Origin: Planctomycetota bacterium
Lineage (GTDB): Bacteria > Planctomycetota > Planctomycetia > Pirellulales > Lacipirellulaceae
Direction: 5' to 3'
DNA length: 9,301 nucleotides
Assembly: GCA_022614705.1 (NCBI GenBank)
Contig: JAKEIB010000076.1
Coordinates: 1 to 9,301, forward strand
Shown here: piece after piece, positions 1-6,879 of the stretch
Position numbering within the stretch: the first letter of the stretch is position 1
Layout of the letters: every line of letters begins with the position of its first letter
Notes under the pieces: model-generated
What the model was told of the DNA's origin: nothing
The model's database searches: none
What the model saw: the letters and a program-made list of their open reading frames with translations, nothing else
Program-made: the position numbers and the translations under genes

Positions 1-16
1 ATTGAGAACTGTGAAT

Positions 17-1057
<1,041 letters not shown>

Positions 1058-1929
1058 GGTCATCCAGCGGATCAGTCGCCTCGAGGTTCGTGCGCGTCAC
1101 ATCGTCGAGGGGCTGCTCAGCGGCATGCATCGCAGTCCGTACTTCGGCCAGAGCGTCGAATTCCTGCAGCACCGCGAGTACGCGCCGGGCGACGACTTGC
1201 GCCGCGTCGATTGGAAGGTGTGGGCCAAGCAGGACCGGCTGTACGTTAAGCAGTATGAAGAGGACACCAACCTGCGCTGTTGCCTCCTGGTCGATGTGTC
1301 CGAGAGCATGGCGTACGGCAGCGGGCCTCTGTCGAAGCTCGATTATGCGGTGACCGCCGCCGCGGCCTTGGCATATCTTCTTCTGCGGCAACAGGACGCC
1401 GTCGGTTGTGCGGTGTTCGACGAGGGCGTGCGGCAAACGATCCCGCTGCGCACGAGCTCGAGCCATCTTTCCACGATCATCCGCGCGCTGGAACCGAAAC
1501 AGCCGAAGCACAAGACGCGGCTTTACGACGTGCTGGTCCAAGTCGCCGAGACTTACCCGCGCCGCGGCATGATGATCCTCATTTCCGATTTGCTGGTGGA
1601 CGTGGACGACGCCCAGCGCGGTTTGCGGCTATTGCGACAGCGAGGCCACGACGTGCTCGTGCTGCACGTGATGGACGACGACGAGCTTGATTTTCCATTT
1701 GCCAGCCCGGCGCGGTTCGAGGGCCTGGAGACGGCCGATCACCTGACGTGTAACCCGCGCGCGCTGCGTGAAGGTTACTTGCAAGCGCTCGACCGGTTCC
1801 TGGCTGCGTTGCGGCATGGCTGCGCGCGCGACAATGTCGACTACGCGCTGATCCGCACGAGCATGCCGCTCGACGCGGCGCTGACCGCATTTTTGAAGCA
1901 CCGACAACACGAACGCCAGCGGTAAGACA

Positions 1930-1988
1930 ATTGCGGATTGCGGATTGCGGATTGAAAGAAGCCCAATCCGCAATCCGCAATCCGCAAT
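1930..1988. repeat. Heptamer inverted repeat (ATTGCGG) hairpin, copy 1
   Basis: The 5' arm is three perfect ATTGCGG units plus ATTG (1930-1954). The 3' arm is CAATCCG three times plus CAAT (1964-1988). The two arms are perfectly complementary over 25 bp around a nine-base loop, AAAGAAGCC. Further CAATCCG/AAATCCG units run on to about 2003. It fills the junction between the DUF58 stop (1923-1925) and the Shine-Dalgarno of the next gene (2005-2009). No T-run follows, so it is not a standard intrinsic terminator; it could affect mRNA stability or translation. The heptamer contains no stop triplet on either strand in any frame, so the next reading frame runs open through it and falsely suggests an N-terminal extension. 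A degenerate second copy lies at 6834-6868. Confidence 0.97.
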
Positions 1989-2004
1989 CCGAAATCCGCA
2001 ATCG

Positions 2005-2009
2005 AAGGA
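2005..2009 (+). promoter_or_regulatory. Shine-Dalgarno AAGGA for the BatA-type gene
   Basis: AAGGA at 2005-2009 lies seven bases before the TTG at 2017. It decides the start: the in-frame TTG at 1945 lies inside the heptamer repeat and would add a repeat-encoded leader (IRNPQSAIRNPQS), whereas TTG 2017 begins exactly where the BatA N-terminal domain is expected to begin. Confidence 0.75.
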
Positions 2010-2016
2010 ACTGAAT

Positions 2017-4293
2017 TTGTCGTTTCTATTTCCAACACTCCTGACAATCGGCCTGCCGCTGATCGGCGTGCCCATATTGATCCACCTGATCAATTTGCGG
2101 CGGCAGCAGCGGATTCGTTGGGCGGCCATGCAGTTTCTGCTGGAGAGCCAGCGCCGCAACCGGCGTTGGATCATGCTCAAACAGCTGCTGCTGCTGGCCA
2201 CGCGAATGGCGGCAATCGCGCTCTTGGTGTTGATGCTCGCGCACCTCATGCTGCGCAACGAATGGCTCAGCCTACTCGGTCGCGGCACGACGCATCACCT
2301 GGTGCTGCTCGACGACAGCTATTCCATGAGCGATCGCTGGGACGATGCGTCCGCGTTCGGCGAAGGGAAACGGGCAGTTCAAGCGATTGTCGATCAGGCC
2401 CATTTGCAATCGGATACGCAGCTCATCACGCTGCTGCGATTTTCCGAGGCCGCGCGGCTTTCGGCTGGTGCTCAGCCAAAGGTGTTCAGCGAGCAAATTA
2501 ACGAAACGTTCCGCGGCCGGTTGGAATCCCTGCTCGCCGGGTGGGACGTGTCGGAAACCGATGTCGGCCCTGCCGAGGCGCTCAAGGCCGTCCCACGACT
2601 ACCGCTGGCGGAAGGCGACCAAACGCTCATTTTGTATCTTGTGAGCGACTTCCGCGCTCGCCAATTTGCCAGTGCCACCGAAATTCGCAAGCTGCTAGCC
2701 GATTTGGTTGAAGATGAAAAAATCGCGCAGACTCACCTGGTGCGTTGCGTCAACGAAGCGCGGCCGAATTTGGCGATTACGTCGCTCGTCCCGGAATCGG
2801 GCGTGCGCGCGGCGGGCGTGGAAATGTGGATGAGAGTCACCGTGGCCAACTATGGCGACGCACCGGCGCGCGGTGTCACCGTGCAGCTCGAACAGGACGG
2901 CGACGCGCTGCCGGCGCTGGCGCTCGACGACATCCCGCCGCGCGATGAGCTGTCGCACAAGTTTCGCGTGCAGTTTGCCGGCACGGGCGCTCATTCGCTA
3001 ATCGCGTCGCTTGGGTCGGATGCGGTAGATGTGGATAACCGCCGCTATTTCGCCTTCGATCTGCCGCCGGCGCGGCCGGTGCTGATCATCGATGGCTCGC
3101 AGGACGGCCGCGGCGGCCGCCAGCTTTCGCTGGCCCTCGCGCCCGGCGGCAACACGCGCACCGGCTGGCAGCCGCACGTCGAGCCGCCCAGTTTTCTGGC
3201 CGACCTCCCCTCCCCAAATTGGGGAGGGGCTAGGGGAGGGGCGCCAGCGGCTGTGTGCCTGCTCGACGTGCCGCGACTGGCCGACGACGAATTGGCCGCG
3301 CTCGAAAATTACGTCCGCGCGGGCGGCGGCGTCGCGCTATTCGTCGGCCCGGACACGGATCGCAGCTTCTACAACGATCGCTTCTATCGCAATGGCGACG
3401 GTCTATTTCCTGTTCCACTGAAGCTGCCCACACAGCTGATGGACAATGCTGGCGAATCGACACCCGACCTCGAAATCACGCAGCATCCCTTGTTTCAAGT
3501 TTTTGCGGGCCGGCGAAACGGTTTTCTGCCGCTGGTGATGATCGACTATTACTATGCACTGCCGGACGCGTGGTCGCCCAAGGACGACGACTCGCTGCAA
3601 ATCCTGGCTCGCCTGCGCAACAACGAGCCGCTCGTCGTCGAGAAAAAATTCGGCGAGGGGCGCGTTGTCGCGCAGCTCACCAAGCTTTCATCGGGTGACA
3701 CGCCGCTCGGTCGCTGGAGCAACTGGAGTCTCAACCCGGCATTCCCCGTACTGGCCAACGAGCTGGTGAGCTATCTCGCGGCAACGCGGCAGGTTGATCC
3801 GCTGCATCAAGTAGGTGACGACCTGGTGGTCTCCGTTGAAGAGGGGAAATACGAACCGACGATGCGTTTCGTGCTGCCCGATGAGCACTCAGCGGGCGGT
3901 GCCCGGCCGACGCACGCGGAAGTGCCAGTCGATGCAAAACCAAGCGGCGGCCGGCTAACCGCAAAGCTTCCGAACGTTGCCGCGAGCGGCGTGTATGAAG
4001 TGCAGCTCCAGTCATTGCAAGGCGACTTGGAGAATCGCGATTTTGCCGTCAATGTGGCGCCGGGCGAAGGTGATCTGTCCGTCGAGCCTCGCACGGAATT
4101 AATCGAGCAACTGGCCGGCGTCGATTTTCAACTGCACGACGCCGCCGATATGGCGCTCAACGCTCAGCAGCTAGCCGGCTTCCAAATGAGCGACGCGCTG
4201 CTGGCGACTCTCATCGTCATGCTGGTTGCCGAGCAGCTGTTCGCCTATTTGGCGAGCTACCACGTCACGCCGCTGCGAGGTGCAACACGATGA
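2017..4293 (+). CDS. BatA-type VWA membrane protein
   Basis: Numbered from TTG 2017 (758 residues). Residues 1-80 match the BatA / aerotolerance-regulator N-terminal domain: SFLFPTLLTIGLPLIGVPIL, then HLINLRR and RIRWAAMQFLLES, with two membrane helices (about 5-25 and 56-78). A VWA domain follows, with MIDAS D99-x-S101-x-S103 in LLDDSYSM and a second acidic strand LVSDF (208-212). A beta-rich stretch (about 250-350) precedes a Rossmann-like, amidotransferase-type region with VLIIDGSQDG (355-364), CLLDVPRLADDELAALENYV (414-433) and RAGGGVALFVGP. No obvious catalytic triad is visible. A final membrane helix lies at about 727-747. The protein is therefore anchored at both ends, with its middle probably on one face of the membrane. 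Residues about 396-410 are encoded by a palindromic repeat. The TTG start is supported by AAGGA seven bases upstream and by the domain boundary. The gene overlaps the next by ATGA. It is the likely membrane partner of the MoxR ATPase. Confidence 0.9.
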   Translation: MSFLFPTLLTIGLPLIGVPILIHLINLRRQQRIRWAAMQFLLESQRRNRRWIMLKQLLLLATRMAAIALLVLMLAHLMLRNEWLSLLGRGTTHHLVLLDDSYSMSDRWDDASAFGEGKRAVQAIVDQAHLQSDTQLITLLRFSEAARLSAGAQPKVFSEQINETFRGRLESLLAGWDVSETDVGPAEALKAVPRLPLAEGDQTLILYLVSDFRARQFASATEIRKLLADLVEDEKIAQTHLVRCVNEARPNLAITSLVPESGVRAAGVEMWMRVTVANYGDAPARGVTVQLEQDGDALPALALDDIPPRDELSHKFRVQFAGTGAHSLIASLGSDAVDVDNRRYFAFDLPPARPVLIIDGSQDGRGGRQLSLALAPGGNTRTGWQPHVEPPSFLADLPSPNWGGARGGAPAAVCLLDVPRLADDELAALENYVRAGGGVALFVGPDTDRSFYNDRFYRNGDGLFPVPLKLPTQLMDNAGESTPDLEITQHPLFQVFAGRRNGFLPLVMIDYYYALPDAWSPKDDDSLQILARLRNNEPLVVEKKFGEGRVVAQLTKLSSGDTPLGRWSNWSLNPAFPVLANELVSYLAATRQVDPLHQVGDDLVVSVEEGKYEPTMRFVLPDEHSAGGARPTHAEVPVDAKPSGGRLTAKLPNVAASGVYEVQLQSLQGDLENRDFAVNVAPGEGDLSVEPRTELIEQLAGVDFQLHDAADMALNAQQLAGFQMSDALLATLIVMLVAEQLFAYLASYHVTPLRGATR
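3204..3241. repeat. CCCCTCCCC palindrome inside the BatA-type gene
   Basis: CCCCTCCCCAA (3207-3217) and TTGGGGAGGGG (3219-3229) are a perfect 11-bp inverted repeat around a single A. A further GGGGAGG at 3233-3239 can pair with the outer CCTCCCC at 3204-3210. It is translated in frame as LPSPNWGGARGGA (about residues 397-409 of the BatA-type protein). The reading frame avoids the only nearby stop triplet, the TAG in GGGCTAGGGG. Its composition, C-rich then G-rich with strand switching, differs from the surrounding coding sequence. I recognise this peptide type as a repeat-encoded insert, but that is memory and not a search result. Confidence 0.85.
4277..4280 (+). promoter_or_regulatory. Shine-Dalgarno GAGG for the second VWA gene
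   Basis: GAGG at 4277-4280, within GCGAGGTG, lies nine bases before the ATG at 4290. Together with the ATGA stop/start overlap it points to translational coupling of genes 3 and 4. Confidence 0.6.
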
Positions 4294-6824
4294 GCTTCGC
4301 CGCGCTTACCAGTTTGGTTTTGCCTCTGGCCGCTGCTTCGGGCGATGCGAACACGAGCGCCGAACTCGGTCGCATGGTGTACGAGCTGTCGCGATTGCGT
4401 TCGTTCGACGACGAACGCCTGCCGTTGGCGCTCATCGCCGCGGGCACGATCGCGCTCGTGGCCGTCGTATGGTACTTGTATCGCCGCGACGCCGTGGAGT
4501 TGTCGCGGCCGATGCGGATCGGCGTGATGCTGCTGCGCTGCCTGGCGCTTGCCGGATTGTTCGTGTTTTTTCTGGGCATCGAGCGACGCACAACGACCGA
4601 GGTCGTTCACAACTCGCAAGTGGCCGTGCTCGTCGACGTCAGCCAGAGCATGGGATTGAGCCAGACGACCGACGCGGTAAGCAGCGGGACGGCGTCACGC
4701 ATCGACGCCGTTGTTAGTGCTCTTGACGGCAGCCCACTCGTCGCCGACTTGCGGCGCACGCACGACGTCAACATCGCCCGATTTGACGAGGACGTGGAGC
4801 CGGTGGCGACGTTGCCGAAGAGTCAGGAGAGTCAAGAGTCGAGAGTCGAGAGTCGAGAGCCAGAAGCACAGTCCGATGCAAATCCTCCGGCACTCGACTC
4901 TCGACCCTCGACCCTCGACCCGATTGACTGGTCCGCCGAGCTTCAGCCGCGGGGGACCGAAACGCGGCTTGGCCAGGCGTTGGCCGAACAGCTGCGACAA
5001 TATCGCGACGCGCCGCTGGCCGGGGTCGTTGTCATTTCCGATGGCGCGCAGAACGCGGGCGTCGAGCCGAGCGCGGCGATCGAGGCGGCCCGCGCGGCCA
5101 AGGTGCCCATTTACACGATCGGCGTGGGTTCCACCGAGTCGCAGCGCAACGTCGCGCTGCGGGATCTCGTCGTGCCTACTCGTGCATTTCCGGGCGACAC
5201 GTTGAACATCACCGGCTATTTGCAAGCCGACGGCTATACGGGCCGAACCGTCGACGTGGAACTCACACGGCGCCGCACCGACGATCCGGCCGGCGGCGGC
5301 ACGCCGATCGCCTCCGATCGGGTTGCCCTTCCTGCCGATGGCGACGTGGCGCCGGTATCGTTTTATTTGGAACCGGGCGAGGCGGGCACGTTCGTCTATC
5401 AGCTCCGCATCAAAGCGCCGACTGACGATGGCAACTCGCGCGACAACCAGCGCGAGGCGGAAGTCGAAGTGGTCGACCGCCAAACTCGCGTCTTACTCTT
5501 CGCCAGCGGGCCAATGCGCGATTACCAATATCTGCGCAATCAGCTTTTTCGCGACAAGACGATGACGGTCGACGTGTTGCTGCAGACTGCGCAAGAAGGC
5601 ATCTCGCAGGAATCGAACGAACTTCTCGACCGCTTTCCCAGCACCGCAGAGGAACTTTACAAGTACGACTGCATCGTGGCCTTCGACCCCGATTGGACGG
5701 CGCTCGACGCCAGCCAGGTCGAGCTGCTGGAAAAATGGGTTTCGGAGGAAGCGGGCGGACTCATTGCCGTTGCCGGTCCGATCAATACGGCGAAGTGGAC
5801 GCGCAGCACGGAACACGCCAAGCTACGCGACTTGTACCCGGTGATTTTTCAACAGCGATTGACGCTGCTGGACGACGGCCAATACGGAGGGGAAGCGCCG
5901 TGGCCGCTGGCGATGGAGCGAGCCGGGCGCGAGGCCAAGTTTCTTTGGCTCGGCAACTCGGCGGAAGAGAGCGATGCCGCGTGGGACAGTTTTCCAGGAG
6001 TGTACGGCTACTACGCCGTGAAGGGCGAAAAGCCGGGCGCGACTGTGTACGCGCGGTTTTCCGATCCGCAGGCCGGCATTTCCAATCAGCGGCCCGTTTA
6101 CATGGCAAGCCAGTTTTACGGCGGCGGCCAGGTGTTTTACATCGGCAGCGGCGAGTTGTGGAGGTTGCGATCGGTCGACCCGGCCTATTTCGAAGTGCTC
6201 TACACCAAGTTGATTCGCCACGTAAGCCAAGGGCGAATCTTGCGCGGCTCGTCGCGCGGCTTGCTGCTTGTGGAGCGCGATCGCTACGAGTTGGGCGAGA
6301 CGGTCGTCTTGCGCGCGCGGCTCTCCGATGCGCAGCACGAGCCGCTTGCCGAAGAAAGCGTCACCGCTCAACTCCTCCGGCCGGACGGCTCGACGGAGCC
6401 CATCAAGCTTTCAGCCGAGATCGACAAGCCCGGCATGTATGCCGGCCAGCTGACCGTGTTGCAGGAAGGCACGTATCAGGTCGCGCTCTCGGTGCCCGGC
6501 TCCAATGAAGAGCCGCTCGGCCGATATTTGCAGGTTCGCGTGCCCGACCTGGAACGCACGCACGCCGAGCGTAACGAACAGCTTCTCTCGGCGATCGCCA
6601 AAGATACGGGCGGCATTTACTACAAAGAATTTACCGCAGCGATTCAAGGCGACGACACGTCGAAACCGCTCAGTGAAGCAATCACCAGCCGGGCGGAAGT
6701 GAAACTCGTAAAAGGCGCGCCGGACCAGGATTTTGCCCGCGCCCAAATGAACTGGCTGCTGGCCATAATCGCCGGCTCGCTGTTTATCGAATGGATCGTG
6801 CGTCGGTTGAACCGGTTGGCGTAA
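4290..6824 (+). CDS. VWA / glutamine-amidotransferase-like membrane protein
   Basis: This 844-residue protein has a short, possibly hydrophobic lead and two membrane helices (about 45-65 and 76-97). A VWA domain follows, with a complete MIDAS DVSQS (116-120), a likely metal-binding threonine in GTETRLGQAL (222-231), and VVVISDGAQNAG (246-257). After it come beta-sandwich-like segments (about 285-395), then an amidotransferase-like region with VLLFASGPMRDYQYLRNQLF (401-420), YDCIVAFDPDW (459-469) and GGLIAVAGP (489-497), another beta-rich section (about 655-750), and a C-terminal membrane helix (821-837) ending in basic residues. The order resembles its upstream neighbour, so the two may be distant paralogues working as a membrane pair. 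Residues 178-211 are encoded by a heptamer inverted repeat that splits the VWA domain between the MIDAS strand and the threonine loop. The start is ATG 4290, with GAGG upstream and a 4-nt overlap with gene 3. The enzymatic role, if any, is unknown. Confidence 0.88.
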   Translation: MSFAALTSLVLPLAAASGDANTSAELGRMVYELSRLRSFDDERLPLALIAAGTIALVAVVWYLYRRDAVELSRPMRIGVMLLRCLALAGLFVFFLGIERRTTTEVVHNSQVAVLVDVSQSMGLSQTTDAVSSGTASRIDAVVSALDGSPLVADLRRTHDVNIARFDEDVEPVATLPKSQESQESRVESREPEAQSDANPPALDSRPSTLDPIDWSAELQPRGTETRLGQALAEQLRQYRDAPLAGVVVISDGAQNAGVEPSAAIEAARAAKVPIYTIGVGSTESQRNVALRDLVVPTRAFPGDTLNITGYLQADGYTGRTVDVELTRRRTDDPAGGGTPIASDRVALPADGDVAPVSFYLEPGEAGTFVYQLRIKAPTDDGNSRDNQREAEVEVVDRQTRVLLFASGPMRDYQYLRNQLFRDKTMTVDVLLQTAQEGISQESNELLDRFPSTAEELYKYDCIVAFDPDWTALDASQVELLEKWVSEEAGGLIAVAGPINTAKWTRSTEHAKLRDLYPVIFQQRLTLLDDGQYGGEAPWPLAMERAGREAKFLWLGNSAEESDAAWDSFPGVYGYYAVKGEKPGATVYARFSDPQAGISNQRPVYMASQFYGGGQVFYIGSGELWRLRSVDPAYFEVLYTKLIRHVSQGRILRGSSRGLLLVERDRYELGETVVLRARLSDAQHEPLAEESVTAQLLRPDGSTEPIKLSAEIDKPGMYAGQLTVLQEGTYQVALSVPGSNEEPLGRYLQVRVPDLERTHAERNEQLLSAIAKDTGGIYYKEFTAAIQGDDTSKPLSEAITSRAEVKLVKGAPDQDFARAQMNWLLAIIAGSLFIEWIVRRLNRLA
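4836..4914. repeat. Heptamer inverted repeat (GAGTCGA) inside the VWA gene
   Basis: The 5' arm at 4836-4859 is three perfect GAGTCGA units plus GAG. The 3' arm at 4891-4914 is its reverse complement at 21 of 24 positions, and three TCGACCC units run from 4901 to 4921. The loop is 31 bases. Degenerate units extend upstream to about 4820 (AGTCAGGAGAGTCAA). The heptamer contains no stop triplet on either strand, so it is readable in every frame; here it encodes SQESQESRVESREPEAQ before the loop and LDSRPSTLDP after it. It has the same heptamer-hairpin design as the ATTGCGG element, with an unrelated unit sequence. Confidence 0.95.
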
Positions 6825-6833
6825 ATAGGATTG

Positions 6834-6868
6834 CGGATTGCGGATTGAAGACCTTAATCCGAAATCCG
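6834..6868. repeat. Heptamer inverted repeat (ATTGCGG), degenerate copy 2
   Basis: ATTGCGG occurs at 6830-6836 and 6837-6843, followed by ATTG. The 5' arm CGGATTGCGGATTG (6834-6847) pairs with TAATCCGAAATCCG (6855-6868) with one mismatch and one G-T pair, around a seven-base loop. It lies in the 55-base gap between the fourth gene (stop 6822-6824) and the fifth (ATG 6880), the same kind of position as copy 1. No T-run follows, so it is not a convincing terminator. The downstream frame runs open through it and gives a spurious leader MRIEDLNPKSEKPR if TTG 6838 is used. Confidence 0.9.
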
Positions 6869-6879
6869 AAAAACCACGC

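Noticed and set aside
1930..1988. Intrinsic terminator after the DUF58 gene
   Set aside because: The stem is strong but no T-run follows, and the next gene starts 28 bases later on the same strand in an apparent operon.
1629..2288. Minus-strand open frame (219 codons) spanning the DUF58/BatA junction
   Set aside because: It stays open only because the ATTGCGG heptamer has no stops on either strand. It lies opposite parts of two clear genes and shows no domain.
3103..3120. GGCCGCGGCGGCCGC palindrome-like string
   Set aside because: It encodes DGRGGR in ordinary GC-rich coding sequence, and its symmetry is explained by composition; there is no second copy.
4695..5483. Minus-strand open frame (262 codons) opposite the second VWA gene
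   Set aside because: It passes through the GAGTCGA repeat, which is stop-free on both strands, and its product is arginine-rich with no known motif; a shadow frame.
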